A stretch of 64,000 nt of DNA, taken from NCBI GenBank assembly GCA_002943765.1, contig PQWQ01000011.1, positions 620,001-684,000 of the forward strand. Reading direction: 5' to 3'. This document shows, piece by piece, positions 47,501 through 61,185 of this stretch (within the stretch, counting starts at the first letter, position 1; every line of letters starts with the position of its first letter). This DNA comes from Psoroptes ovis. Lineage: Eukaryota > Arthropoda > Arachnida > Sarcoptiformes > Psoroptidae. A program made the translations under genes and the position numbers. The notes beneath the pieces were generated by a model. It worked only from the letters and a program-made list of their open reading frames with translations. It ran no database searches and was not told the DNA's origin.

Positions 47501-48867
47501 ATGATCAACCGAGAAAACATAAATATAAATGAAAAAAAAGATGTTTTCAATGAATTAATAAATGAATGAATGAATGAATGAATGATAATCATTGAGGCAA
47601 GGCACAAAACACATCAAAATGAATGAATATGAATATGAAAAACACATAGAGAAAAACCGAAGCGTTCAAATAATTATTCAACCGACAATTTTTTTCTATT
47701 CGAAACCATAATAATAATTATTGTTGTTGATGAATTCTGATGAAATGTGGAAAAAAATAGTTATCATTAAGCTGTATGTGTGTGTGTGTGTAACTTTTTT
47801 ATTTCACGAATGATTTAATGAAAATCAAAAATGAAGCAAAAAAAAACATTAACATTTATTTATTTATTTGAATGTCAATGTTTTCTCTACGCTCTCCGAC
47901 ATTTCATTTTTTTTTCGCTTGAAATTTCCATCAAATGAAATGTTCAGCTTGATTGCTGATGTTACCACACTGCCAAACAAACATTGGTAACATAACCATT
48001 CAGAATCAAAATATTGGATGATTTTTTAATGCCATGATTTTTCATTTATTGAATTGGATGAATTGTTGTTCAATATTTTCAATTCAATCGAATTTCAATG
48101 ATTATAATTGAATAATGATAGTTTTTCAGTCGAAAATATAGTTACATGCATTTTACTTGAAAAAGCATACATTTTGACCTGAAATTCTCCATTTTCTTCT
48201 ATTATTTCAATCAATACAATTATTAAACCAAATGAACAAATGTCTTTTTCTCGAATACATTCACTCATTTCTACGTCAAATTTTCAAAAATCGATGATTA
48301 TCCATGATTTAACATTAATTTTTGGATATGTAATTTGGTTATGATTATCATAATGGTTTGATAATGATGATAATCATTATAATAATTGCAACAACCTTAA
48401 CAAAGCAGTAACAACATTAATGACATATGGATTCATTTTCAAAGCACGATTTTTATTTTTTGAATGAAGGATGACTTGTTTATCTAAAAAAAAAAGAAAA
48501 CAACCAACCAACTGATATCAAAGGTGGTGAAATGGTAAAATGTCATTGTTTTTTCCATTTTTCAGTTCAAAGAATAGACATTGCATAGAATTGAATTGGA
48601 ATTAAACCCATTTTTCATTTCATTCACACAAAATTCAAAAATTCACCTTTCATTCATTCAATTTTTTATCTCTCTTTATCTCTTTGATATTCAAATTATT
48701 CATTGAACAAAAAAGTGTTGTTTATTATTATCGTTAGCATAAACATTTGAATTTTGTAAAGGTTTTGTAAAAGTTCAAAGGTTTGAAAACAAACGAAATA
48801 TGAATATTATTATTATTATTATTTTTCAAAACAATTGTTAAAATATTATTAACGCCATTTACATTTA

Positions 48868-49101
48868 ATGTATGCGTTGACCTTTGGAGATATTAGTTGC
48901 CAGCAACAAGGCGAGCAAATAGAAAAATTGCAGGTATTTTTCGACATGCATCAAACTAAAAAACAATGGAATACAATTTTTTTAACATCTTTGTATTTTG
49001 CTTTATCTGATTTAATGGTTAAAATGGTGTTTAATGCATTAATGTTCTTTGCTTTGTTCCTGTGTGATGATTATCATCTGAGAAATAATGGAGAAAACTA
49101 A
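48868..49101 (+). CDS. possible small membrane protein, 77 aa
   Basis: ATG-started frame with unusually even amino-acid use for this region. It has a polar N-terminus (S-C-Q-Q-Q-G-E-Q-I-E-K-L-Q) and a hydrophobic C-terminal half that could span a membrane (M-V-F-N-A-L-M-F-F-A-L-F-L). An internal cag|gtattt could also be a splice donor. No family is recognised and it may be chance. Confidence 0.2.
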   Translation: MYALTFGDISCQQQGEQIEKLQVFFDMHQTKKQWNTIFLTSLYFALSDLMVKMVFNALMFFALFLCDDYHLRNNGEN

Positions 49102-49534
49102 TCTTATGATCACACAATGATCATCAAATGATCCATATGTACGCCTATTCGCATGTAAAAATAGCAATGAAAATATGTTCAAAGATGATCGTTTTTGATA
49201 AATATAAATTATTTTTCGTTTGAAGGCATTGAAAATTATAGAAAATATTTGAAATTATAATTTGAAGTAAGCAGAATTTAATCGAAATGATAAGAACCGG
49301 TAAATTTTTAAATTAAACTTCCAATTATTTCTGAGTTTTCGAGTAAATGAAGTTATAATAAGCATAACTTGAGCTAATTTTATGGTCGAAAAGCAATTGA
49401 ACATGGACAAATGTAATTAAAATCTCAATAATTAGATTGACATGATTTAATATCATGATTATTATCGTAATTTAATCATCATTGATATCTAAAAAATTTA
49501 ATTAAATTCTCCAATTCAAAAGTTTAAAAAAGTT

Positions 49535-49575
49535 ATCGCGCTCACGATGCCATCCATTGCCGTAGAACATGATTA
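49535..49575 (+). promoter_or_regulatory. candidate core promoter of GTF2H3
   Basis: A short CpG-containing patch (TCGCGCTCACGATGCCATCC) stands out in AT-rich DNA about 130-160 bases before the start codon, and includes a GCCAT motif of YY1/Pho type. Position and composition suggest a housekeeping promoter; no experimental support. Confidence 0.3.
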
Positions 49576-49697
49576 AATTGAAAATTTTTTCAAAAGTCAC
49601 ATGTTTTTATTTTTATTTGTATTTTAAATTTTGAATTGTCAAAACAATTTGATTTGTCAATTTATTTATTTATTTTTTAAATAATAAAGCGTCAACA

Positions 49698-50750
49698 ATG
49701 AATAAAGATCAATCAAATCAAACGAATAATGATCATAATGATGGTGTTCATATTGTATTCGTTATTGATTTATTATTAAAACCAAGATTTGATCAAACAA
49801 TATTGATACAATGTTTAGATTCAATTTTAGCATTTGGTAATTCATTTTTAATGCAGTCTGGATTTAATCGTCTAACGATATTAGGTTCTTCATCGGTAAA
49901 AAATTCTGTACTATATTTCGATGAAAATAATGATAATAACAACAATGATCAAGATAATCAACAAGAATCAGTCATCATTGAAGATCAACAAAATGAACAA
50001 TTTGGTATTGTAACGCAAACGTTTCGATTAAATTTTTTAAAATGGATACATGAATGTCGAAATAAATTGCAACAAACATTAGCATCACAACAACAGCAAC
50101 AACAATCGGTCGAAATACAGCAAACATTATCATCATTAATATCAGGTTCATTAGCTCAAGCATTATGTATAATACATGCATCTAAAAATGAAATGAAAAG
50201 TTCCAGAATAATTATATTTAGTTTAGGTGCCGATCATACGGATACATATTCATCACAATATATGAAATTAATAAATTGTTTTTTTGCTGCACAAAAATTA
50301 AACATATTAATTGATGCATGTACAGTGAATATGAATCGTGAAGCCGAAGAAACGGTGCCTGTCTCGGCAAGTCTCGAAGATCAATTTGCTGCATCTGTAT
50401 TGCAACAAGGTTGTGATCTAACTGGTGGACGTTATATTCGTATACATAAAGTTTCGACGATATTAGAACATTTATTTTGGTGTTTAACACCAGGCTCCAG
50501 CGAACGATCAAAATATGTTTTACCACCAAAACATGAAATAGCACCACCAGCAGCTTGTTTTTGTCATCGTAAAGTATTGGATATTGGTTATGTCTGTTCA
50601 GTTTGTTTATCGATATTTTGTCAATTTTTACCATATTGTACAACATGTAATTCTAATCTATTTAAAAGTAATTTAAATCAAATAGCAAAATTAAAATCAT
50701 TATCATCATCATCATCATCATCGAATGTAACGGTACTTCCTAATGAATAA
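49698..50750 (+). CDS. GTF2H3: TFIIH core subunit p34 (GTF2H3/Tfb4), 350 aa
   Basis: Single-exon gene; ATG with A at -3. Tfb4/p34 domain: a von Willebrand A-like fold begins with H-I-V-F-V-I-D-L-L-L-K-P, and the family strand R-L-T-I-L-G follows. The C-terminal C4-type zinc finger begins at C287/C289 (A-C-F-C-H-R-K) and continues G-Y-V-C-S-V-C-L-S-I-F-C and C-T-T-C. The metazoan protein is usually about 300 residues; here the excess is an Asn/Asp/Gln insert at about 75-105 and a Gln run near 133. It acts in the nucleus in TFIIH, in transcription initiation and nucleotide excision repair, binding the p44 subunit (family knowledge). A poly-A signal AATAAA is at 51102-51107. Confidence 0.96.
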   Translation: MNKDQSNQTNNDHNDGVHIVFVIDLLLKPRFDQTILIQCLDSILAFGNSFLMQSGFNRLTILGSSSVKNSVLYFDENNDNNNNDQDNQQESVIIEDQQNEQFGIVTQTFRLNFLKWIHECRNKLQQTLASQQQQQQSVEIQQTLSSLISGSLAQALCIIHASKNEMKSSRIIIFSLGADHTDTYSSQYMKLINCFFAAQKLNILIDACTVNMNREAEETVPVSASLEDQFAASVLQQGCDLTGGRYIRIHKVSTILEHLFWCLTPGSSERSKYVLPPKHEIAPPAACFCHRKVLDIGYVCSVCLSIFCQFLPYCTTCNSNLFKSNLNQIAKLKSLSSSSSSSNVTVLPNE

Positions 50751-51101
50751 TGTATATCCTGAAAAATTTGATTTATCAACAAAATAATGGATTTTTTGAA
50801 TTAAAAAATCATTTGAATCAATCAATCAAACTTTGATTTTGATTAATTATATACAATAATAATTTCATCAAAAAAAAAATCAAGAGATTATGCAGTATTT
50901 TTCCATTTCATTCGATAATCAATCGACCTCGGATTCAGAAGTTATTATTTCGTCAAAAATGATAAAGGTTGAAACCCATAATTAATTTGTTTTTTTTTTT
51001 TTCGTTGAATCGAAATGGCGAATCGTATCATTTCTTAGCTTGAATTTCAAATTTTTAAATCTTTTATAATTTTTTCCATTTATTTTATTAAATGATAATT
51101 C

Positions 51102-51107
51102 AATAAA
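51102..51107 (+). terminator. candidate polyadenylation signal of GTF2H3
   Basis: AATAAA about 350 bases after the stop codon. Confidence 0.35.
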
Positions 51108-53486
51108 AAATGATTTAAATTTGTTGATGCCAATTCAAAGATTATAATGATGTTTAGGTCATTCTATTTTTTGCCCATTATTATTATTTGCCGTACACAA
51201 TTGAATGATTGCTGTGTAAGCCAACAAATGAATGGTCAACAAAATGGCCAACAAATCAGCCAGAAATGAAATATTGAATAAAAATATCCGATATATTAAA
51301 GATCAATTAATAAAGAGTCGAATAATTTCAAATTTTGGGTGTGTTCATATTTCTTCTGTTGTTTCCATTGATGTTTATCAAAAAAAAATTCATTTTTATT
51401 GATATTTATTTTCCATTTATTCTTGTTTGAATTATGAAATAGCATTATAATAAATAAATGAAAAAATCGATCATTATTGGTTTATCATATACACAACTCA
51501 AAGCAAAGCAATTCAAAGCAATACATTTTGAATGAATACAATGAAAAAAAATATCAAAAATAATGAAATGATTGATTTATTTTGACAGATGAAATATTCG
51601 GAAAAAAATTCATTTTTTTTTCTTTTTTCATTCCACTCAATCATATGGCAGATCAAGATATGCACAAGATTTTATTTTTCTCCGAAGAAAAATAAAACAA
51701 TCATAATGTTTATTGATTTGAAATTTTGAAACTTCAATTTTTTCTAAAATGAAAACATTACGCGTCTTATTCCATGCAGATGTATGGTCAAATTTCATCA
51801 AAAAACAATCATTTTTGATCATCAATGTTTGATTAGAATGAATTAATTAATATGAAATTCAAAAAATTGAAATGTAAAACTCAATTTCAAAAAGAGAAGA
51901 GAAAAGGTGATCTTATAATGCATAAATGCATGGGAAATTTTCGTTCAAAAATAAATAAATAAAATAAAACATTTTCAAACTAAGAAAGATGGATGAGTTT
52001 ATTGTTTAATTGAAAGAATTTATAATAATAAAAATGAATGAATAAATAAATAAATAAATGAATGAGTTTATTCATGAAATTTTAATTCATTCATTCATTC
52101 ATTTGTTTTGATTTGATTTTAATTTATTTTTCAAATAATTTCTGTTTTCATCATTATTATTCATACATTGAATTTTTTGGAAATTTCAATATAAACTTCA
52201 TCATCAATATGGATCATTGTATAAATCCATTTTTTGAAAAATTGAAAATTGTTCATAGAAAAACGTTGGACACAACAACAGTGTTGATTGGTGATTGAAT
52301 AAATGAATTATTATTTTTATTATTTCATTCATTTTTCGAAGAAAAAAACCATGGAAAACCTGATGAAACATATGGCATCATCATCATCATCATACATCAA
52401 CCTACATATAATCACATTAACATAACGATAAAATTAAATAAAAAAATAATGAATTTAATGTTTGTTTCATATGATTCATAAATAATAAAATCCGATTGTT
52501 TCAAAATTATTTGTGATTCCATTATTTTTCAATTTTTGAGACCATTATTTCAATCCAATATATTCCCTATTGATTCACATATATTCAACGTTTAATAACG
52601 TCTGATGATGATGAATATCTACATGAATACCCCGCTATGATATGACACACATCTAGAAAAATGGCAACGAAAAAAAAAATTAATTTTTTCATCCATCAAA
52701 AATGGTAACAAATCAAATCAATCAAAAAGCGATCAAAAAATAATCAAAACAATAATAATAATCCATAATTCATGTTTGGCGCCGTATTTTTCGAAATTGA
52801 ACGACTACGACGGCTACGATGGCGACCAGAACATGACAGGCGCAAATTTTTCATTTCGTATTTTATTATTTCGTATTCCACATTTACTTCAATTAATTTA
52901 CTTTTAAGCACAAAACATGTACTGTTTTTTAGTTCTTGTTTCATTTTATTTTGAATTCAATGTAATCATTATGATTATAATAAAAATAATAATAATTTAA
53001 TATATATATGTGTGCTTGTTGTCGATTGTTGTTGTGTTGTATTATCTTCTTTTTATGTGTGTTTTTTACAATTACATATGTGTTTCCAAGTGTTTGTATT
53101 TGTCTATGTGTGTTTGAGTGCATGTTTCACTATGTTTTCGCAGACATTATCTTCATTCATTCATTCACACAAACACAAGTGAAAATGCACTTTTTCTTTA
53201 ATTATTTAGTCGATTGCGTCATATGATATCGTCGATGATGATGATGATATCATCATCATCATCATCATCACAATCATTATCATTGATGATTAAATAAATT
53301 GTTGTTGTTGTTGTTGCTGTTTGTTATTGTTTACAACGTGATGAGCAATAAACAACAAAATGAAATGAAATGAAATGAAAAATAATGGCATAAATGTATG
53401 CCATTTAAGCAAAACAAAAAGGAGAAAATAATGTCTAATAAAACAATTTTATCTCTTGAAAAAAATAGTGTATCGTATAGAAACAA

Positions 53487-53507
53487 ACACACACACACAC
53501 ACACACA
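53487..53507. repeat. (CA)n microsatellite
   Basis: Uninterrupted CA run of about 10 units. Confidence 0.9.
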
Positions 53508-54238
53508 TATTGTTTTCAAGAGATAAAGATTCTGATATGAAACAAACAAACAAAAAACAAAAAAAAATGTATGAAAATTAACGATTATAAATAAATGATA
53601 ACGACACTAAACATTAAAAGAAGTAGCTCTTGATATTATTATTTTCAACGAATGTAAGAGCGTATGAATTTGATCTAAATGCAAAAACATAAAATGAAAT
53701 GAAATGAATTTTAGATGAAATATATTTTGTGATAATCAAACTCAAATATCCAACAAACAGACAGCAAACAAACGAAAAAATGAAATCAGAACAATCAAAT
53801 ATTTATTTTCCATGAATAATTATTGAATTTTGAATTTTTTTTTTTTGTATGAAACAAATAGATCTATCTATATCTGCCAGATCTCAGACCGATTTCAACA
53901 ATTTTCTGCAATCAAATCGATGATTTTCATTCATTTTTTTTCTATCTGCTCCAACGGCATATGATCAAAGTTTATTTGTGTTGTGTTAAACTCAAAAAAT
54001 GATAAAATGTCAAATGTCAAATTGTATTTTCAATCGTGCAAAATTCATCATTTCTCTCTGATTCGTTTTTCGTTTATTTATTTATTTATTTTGACAATGT
54101 CCATTATCTTCAATTATTATTATCATCTTTTGTTCATCATCATCGATGGCAACATCAATGACAAAGGACATTATCTGAATTTTTAATATTAAAATTTAAA
54201 TAATTTTAATATGATATCATCATCATCTGTTGTTGTTA

Positions 54239-54262
54239 TTGCTGCTGCTGCTGCTGCTGCTG
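54239..54262. repeat. (GCT)8 trinucleotide repeat
   Basis: GCT triplets in tandem in non-coding DNA. Confidence 0.85.
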
Positions 54263-54715
54263 ATGTTAACAATTCATAATCATATTTCCATTTTGATGAT
54301 GATAATTTCATTTTGATAATGATTTCATTTGAATTTCATTCAGTTTTCTCCTTTTTTTCGATTTGTTTCAATTTCAATTTCGATGAAAATCAAATGAATA
54401 ATTAAAATTGAAATTTAAAAAAAGTCAAAATAAAACAAAATCAATCATTTTTTCAATTCAATTTCTGTTCAAACAAACAAACAGAAAAAAAAATTCATGA
54501 ATCAACATATTATTATCTTGATTATCAGCATCATTGTTTAATATGAGGTGATAATAACACTGATAATAATAAAATATTGAATAATTTCAATTAAATCCAA
54601 ATTATATCAACAATATTTACGAAACCAACATCAATCAACATCATCATTATTTATTATCATCAACTGATCAATGACAAACATCAAATAAAAATCAGACGAA
54701 AATCAATTGAACAGA

Positions 54716-54741
54716 ACACACACACACACACACACACACAA
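54716..54741. repeat. (AC)13 microsatellite
   Basis: Uninterrupted AC run. Confidence 0.9.
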
Positions 54742-55258
54742 AAACACATGAAACAAATTGAATATTGTTTCACCTTTGAAAATGAACACTTTCTCTCCAA
54801 AAATTTAATTTCAAACAAGATTACATAATAATAGTAATCAAACAACAGAAGATATTACCATCATCATTTTGCAAAGAAAGAGAGAGAGAATAGAAATTCA
54901 TTTATTTATTTAATCATTCATTCATTTATTTATTTATTTACTTTTTCACATCTCAACTTTTTATTTCAATGTTTGTTTGTATGTGTTTGTTTGCTGCCTT
55001 TAAATAATAATAATGATAATTATTTTCAATTGAAATGAAAAACTTTGAATTCAAAACATTCATTCATTCATTCATTCCATACAAATATTATTGAATAAAC
55101 AAATAAGCATACAGTTTTGAATACAATCAAATGAATTGAATAAAATAAATGAAATGAAATAAACAACAACAGCAGTAGAAACAACAGAAACATTAAACAT
55201 CATTCATTTATTCATTTCGCTAGTTTGTCTGTGCTTGTGTTTGTGTTGTGTCTGTATA

Positions 55259-55339
55259 TTAGGTTGTCCGAAAAGTTATTTCCGCTTAATCAATCGGAGT
55301 TGCACATGAAAATCGGCCAAAACTTTTCGGACAACCTAA
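55259..55339. mobile_element. 81-bp mariner-type miniature element (MITE)
   Basis: Begins TTAGGTTGTCCGAAAAGTT and ends with its inverted complement. TIRs are identical for 19 bases, then partly matched. TA duplications flank it at 55257-55258 and 55340-55341. The TTAGGTTGTCCGAAAAGT end is typical of mariner transposons. No transposase remains, so it depends on a full mariner elsewhere. Confidence 0.92.
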
Positions 55340-58300
55340 TACATAAATATTCGTTAAAATTCACATTCATTTGTATGAAGTAATAATAATAATAAATGAT
55401 AAAATAAATAATATTCAATGTTTTTTTTGAAAATGTTTACCATCATTTCTTGCTATTTCTATTATTATTATTATTAAAATCGTCGTAGTTAGTTGCTGTT
55501 GTCGTTCGTCGTTATTATTATGATTTGAAAGAAAACGAAAAAAATTCATGTTTTCATAAATGAAATTCAAAAAAAAAAAAAATATTCAATTTATAATTAT
55601 TATGGCGTGGTCCCTAATTTTTTTTTATTATTTTCCAGCAAATTTTTTGTCGTAGATTGATGACAGCTACAGCAGCAGCCGCAGCCTCAGCAATAACCAA
55701 CTGAACATCGTGTATTTTCAATTTTGAATTTTAGTTGGAATCAAAATTGAAATGAAATGAATAGAATGAAATGAAATGAATCAAACAAAGTGAAATGATT
55801 TGAATGAATGAATGAATGAATAGCAACAACGACAGTAACAGCAGTTTTTTCTCAAAATTGACAAAACATTTCAAGAGATTGTTTGTCTTCAAATTTTTTC
55901 TTGAAAATTTTGGATATGAATGAATAATTTGATATCAATGAAATTTTTCAAAATTTTCATCTTTTTCTTTGAATAGAAAATTAAATTGAAATGAAAACCT
56001 TTGAAATAAAAACCTTTGTATAGTACAATATCGAAGCATATAATCATCATCATCATCCTTGTTTTTTTCATTGTTGATCGATTATAATTGTTTGTTTGTT
56101 TGTTTGATTTTAATTTTGATGAAAAACAAAATTTCTCCTGTATATTTTCTGTGTGATTCTGAATCTGTGATCTGTGATGCGTAATTGTGTATTTACATGT
56201 GAGAAATCTGTGATTTTACATATTTGTTTTGTGATTCATTTTTTCAATTTCAATCAAAAGTGATCGATTATTCAATTTATTTATTATTCAATATTTGATC
56301 AATTTGGATCGATTAAATCGAAATTTTATCAAATAATTTCAATTTTCGGGTAATTTCTTTTACTTTTTTTCAAATGCTTTTTTTAATTTTTCAGGACAAT
56401 TTTCAAAAAATGTATTTCGAGTGCATTCTGAGTTTGAATTGAATACACTTTTTTCCTGAATCAATAAATTTTCATTTCGTCTGTAGACACAATAAATGAA
56501 ATTGCACTGAAATTCCATTAAAAATCAATGAAAAAAAAGAAAATCTGGTGATTTAATTTCAATTTGATGGCCTTGTGGTTCTCTATCCACTCAACAAACA
56601 TTCATTAATTTATTCATTCATCTCTAATTTGAGACGACAACAACAATATTCGTCCAACAATCAACCAACCAACCAACGACGACTAACTTGAATTTGGAAA
56701 ATATGAAAAAATACGAGAAAATAAGCTGAACTAATCTAAAATGAAAAACTTGAAACAAATTCAGTGGTAGCAGTTTTGAAGGCTACTTTTTTCCTCGGTT
56801 GTTGTTGTTATTGTAGATCATATTCAATTATGATTATCATTATTATTCTGACGATTATTATCATTATTTATAACCATAGAGCAATTTAATCTTGTTCATT
56901 TCATATGTTGTTGAAAAGTTCTGGTTCTTCATCTTTGTTTCTTAATATTTAAGGCTCTAATATTTGTTTCGTTTTGTTTAGGTCAAAACATTCATCCAAA
57001 ACACATTCACATGTTGATATTTTCCATCCATTCATTCATTTGTTGATTGTCTGAATTTATTTTTCAGTAAAAATTTTTGTATGAAATAAATAGATGTTGC
57101 AGCATACATAGATTCATTCCATGCTGGTTTTTTCTGGTGTTTTCTATTTGAGACTCAGGCCTTTTAAATTTTTCTCTCATTGAAATTCATTTTCCCATCT
57201 AATTTAGCTTCGAAACGAAAAGACCCTAAAAGACCTACGACCTTTACTGCTAGGTCTATGTCAAGTTTAGAATAGATTTGTTGCTTAAAATAACACAAAA
57301 ATGGTATTCTCTTGAATCAACTAGTTGCTGCTGTTGTTTTCATTGTTTATTGTTGTTGTTCGATGGTGTTGTTGTGAATGAACTCGCACAATTTATCCTC
57401 GAGGTTTTTTTAATTGGTCTTTTGTTTTGTGTTTAGTATTGTTTAATTGATAATTTTTTTCATTTAATTTTTAAATTTTTAATGTGAAAATGGTGACAAA
57501 ATTCTCCTTAATTTTCAAATATTTCATTGGTATTTTTCACTTTTGATAAAAACTTGAACAAAACAAATGAAAAAATCATCAAATTGATGCATGATCATCC
57601 ATGAATATCAATATTTTTTCAGTAAATGTCTATGGGTAAATTACAATTATGATTATTATCATTTCTATCCATGCGTTTTGATTTCTATAAATTGCAAAAT
57701 CATCAAAATATAATTGATGAAATGAAAATGAATGAATGAATGAAAATGTTTCATTTTGTTTCTCTTTTGAATTATCATTATTATTCAATCAATTCATTAT
57801 TCATTTATTACAATTCGACAATTGAATCGACTGAACTAAGCTAAAATAATAATAAAAATTGAAACAAGTATAAACTTGTTAATTAATTAAATAATAATAT
57901 CGATTGAAATGAAATAAATCTTTTTTTTCATTTCACATTGACATTTCATTTCATTTCATTGGTTGAAATTATTCATTATTATTGTCGTTAATACCATTAT
58001 TATATTGACAGTATGATGACTTTTTGTTTCATTTTCAATTTATTATTTTAATAATTATCATTTTGTTATTTTGTTTTAATGGTTATTTGAATTGATTGAA
58101 AAATCAAATGTGATATTAATCCACACACACACAAAAGCCAACACTTGCAAAAAATATATCATTATAATTATCATTAATAATAATACGTCGTAGGCAAGAA
58201 AAATTGAATAATGATTTAAAAATTTTTGATTAATTATTTCTATATTTGATTGCTTTCGATTGTTTGTTTTGGTTTGTTTTTTGTTTGAAAATGATCATCG

Positions 58301-61185
58301 TCGATGTTTCTGATCTGATGCTTGTTTCATTCGGTTACAATGGTAACAAATCGAAATTGAGTTTAATTTTGTTTGTTTGTCAATTTATTATTGAAAAAAC
58401 AAATGTGTGTCTGTATACACATGTGTGATGCACTAAAGCCAAAGAACTTCTTAATGATTTTTCAATTTCGCTGATCGAATAATGAATGAATGAATATATC
58501 CTTTTCACATCATTAAATAATACTGACAATATCATTAATTGACATAGCTAAATCCACCACAATGTTTGACATGTTTTTAAATGTGAATTTTTAGTTAGAA
58601 TCATTTGTTTTATTAATTATTTCATGTGTTTTTATTATTTTGTTTTGATTTTTTTCTCAATTTTCTCTCACAACATCCACAATCATCATCATCAAATTGA
58701 ATCATGAAATTTAATTTTGAATTTTTGATGTTTTTTCCTTTTTAGTCATTTTTGCTTTATTTTATTCCATTTTTCTTCTGTTTTTGTTATGAATGTAAAT
58801 CACAAATATCTGCGATGAAATGAATTGCAGAAGAAATGAATTATTATTTTGAAGAAAAATTATCAACAAAAAAAAAAATCATTTACCAACATCATTCAAG
58901 TAGTGATTATATCGAATTTTGTTTTCATTTTATTTTTGTTTCATTGAATCAGCCATAGAAAAAATGAATATGGCATACAATAAATATTGTAAATTGAAAT
59001 GAAAACGGATCTTTATTTGTTTTGATATTTTTTCCTTATATTTTTTTTCTGATAGTTTTCATTCATTTATTCATTTTTATTTTTATTTTTTGATTTTTAT
59101 ATTTTTCAAATAAAAACAGTTATATTTTTGTATATTGATATAATCATAGTTGTCAATTTGTTTTTCGATGATGATGATGATGATGATGATGTTTAACAGT
59201 AAACAACATCCAAAATATTGTATCGCTATTAGCAATCATTGATTATTATTATTATTATTGTTTGAATTATGATCAAACAAAAAAAAAATTGCACCATTTC
59301 ATTCAATATTTGCCATTCATCAAATTTATTTTATGATTTTTTTTCATTTTCATTTTCATTATTTGAAATATGTTTCATATATGAATCAAAATGTCAATAT
59401 AACATTTTATAATTTTTAATGTTGATTAATTTGATTTGATTGTAACAAATGTATTTAAAAAATGATTCAAAATTATTCAATAACAATCTTTCAACAAAAT
59501 CATTATTCATTTTCTTATTTTTTTTAAATCAAAATTTAATTTCAAAATTTCGTTTTTCATTTTATTTTCATTATTTTACAGGTTTTTTTTTCATTCAAAA
59601 ATCAAATCAACTATCAATCAAAATAATGGTGATGTTTTATGTGTGTGGTGATTGTCGCTGGAAATAATAAGTCGAAATTAATCAATCAATACGACGTATT
59701 TGATGTTTTTTTTTCGTTTAATTTCTTTTGTCTAAAATATTTTTTAAGACAAATGTCATAATCAACCATCAAATAAACGTATCAGCAGTAAAAAATTATA
59801 TGTTACAACGAAATACAACAAATAACAACGTAATTTATTATTAAATTATTTACAAGGATTTTCAATTGTATTTCATTGTTTGCTTGCTTGCCCCCACTTG
59901 TTTCATCTATATATGTGTGTGTGTATGTGTGTGAACAATACAAATGATATATCATCATCATCATCATTCAAACAATTGATATATTAATCAAAATTAAAAA
60001 TCATGTATTCATTTAGTTACGATATGTTACATAGTAAAAATTAAAAATCATTCAACTTGTTGATCATCAAACTATGGTTTTAGTTCATTTTTTTATTTAT
60101 AATTTTTTTTTTACAACAATGTAAATTAAATAGATGAATGAATGAAACAATGAAACAATTTTCGATCAAAATGGAATGATATCTTTTTCCCCTTGAATCA
60201 TTTTCGTTTGTTTTTTTGTTGAGTAATTTAATTTATTTATCTTTGAAAATGGTATTTTACTGTTTTTGTTAAAAATTACGTCTATTCATCTTCATCATCA
60301 TCATCATCATCATCGTCGTCATTATCATCTTAACCATTACCACCACCACCTTTACCATTGACAACAACAACAATAACAACAACAGCAGTGACGATATTGA
60401 ATCGATATGAATATATCATCATCATCATCGTTTGTTTTATGAAATATACAAGAAAAAAATTTTCGCTTTATTTATTTATTTATTTTTTTTCATATTGTTT
60501 CATCAGTGAATGTTCGTTATTGTCAACGTTATTTCGTTACTATATCGTTGAATTATGATGCAAACACTTAATATCATTAATAATGGCAACAACAACATCA
60601 TGATTTCATTCCATGATCATAATCATAATCATCAACAAATAATGGCAACAACAACAGCAACAACAACATAGTATGTGTTTTTATCGTCAAACAAACAACA
60701 GCAAAAAACAGCAAAAAAAAAACCTTTTTAAAAGTGTGGGTGGGTGAATTATTATTATGATTTTGATTATTATTTATGATTATTTATTATGATTAAAAGA
60801 AAAAAAAAATACAACAAAAAAAAATGAAATGAAATGATAACAACAAATTATCATTGATTGCAAAATTTTTCTTTTGATTTTAAAATTAAAACAAATATTT
60901 AATGAATAATACCAAAAAAAAAAAAAAAATCTTTCTGTTTGTCAGAATAAAATGAAAAATTTAATGCCTTAGATTTCTTTTCATTTTTCCATTGGATTTG
61001 CATTCCTTGACATGTATCATTTAAAATTTTACGAATCGAAAATTTTACTATTCATCAAATCAATTTGATTTTGATGTCAATGATTCTGTTATTGTCCATC
61101 TATTTTTGAGTATTCAAAAAGAAAAATAATTTAAAATTTTTGAAATAATTCCAATCTAATTAAAAAATTTAATTTTTTTGTACAG

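Larger units (their letters stand above)
41514..49697. other. 8.2-kb intergenic region
   Basis: AT-rich sequence between the divergent LRR and GTF2H3 genes. It has poly-A/T runs, TCA/ATG and CA/TG microsatellites, and longer chance frames on the minus strand at 45132-46591 that I do not support. One small plus-strand frame at 48868 is listed separately at low confidence. The 5' ends of both flanking genes must lie here. Confidence 0.5.
50751..61185. other. 10.4-kb non-coding region upstream of brat
   Basis: AT-rich with CA/GT, TCA/GAT, GCT and ATTC-type microsatellites. It includes a GC-rich patch at 52772-52850, a GCA-rich patch near 55660-55705 and a mariner-type miniature element. No cysteine-rich B-box or RING exon was found on the plus strand. 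It probably contains brat introns, 5' UTR or regulatory DNA. Confidence 0.5.

Noticed and set aside
53008..53226. Cys-rich plus-strand frame upstream of brat as a B-box exon
   Set aside because: Cysteines come from a TGTG-rich tract; spacing does not match a B-box.
57205..57270. Possible nuclear copy of mitochondrial 16S rRNA (AACGAAAAGACCCTAAAAG)
   Set aside because: Only about 15-18 bases resemble the conserved large-subunit motif; flanks do not match, so chance is more likely. A 7-bp stem (AGACCTA/TAGGTCT) lies in it.
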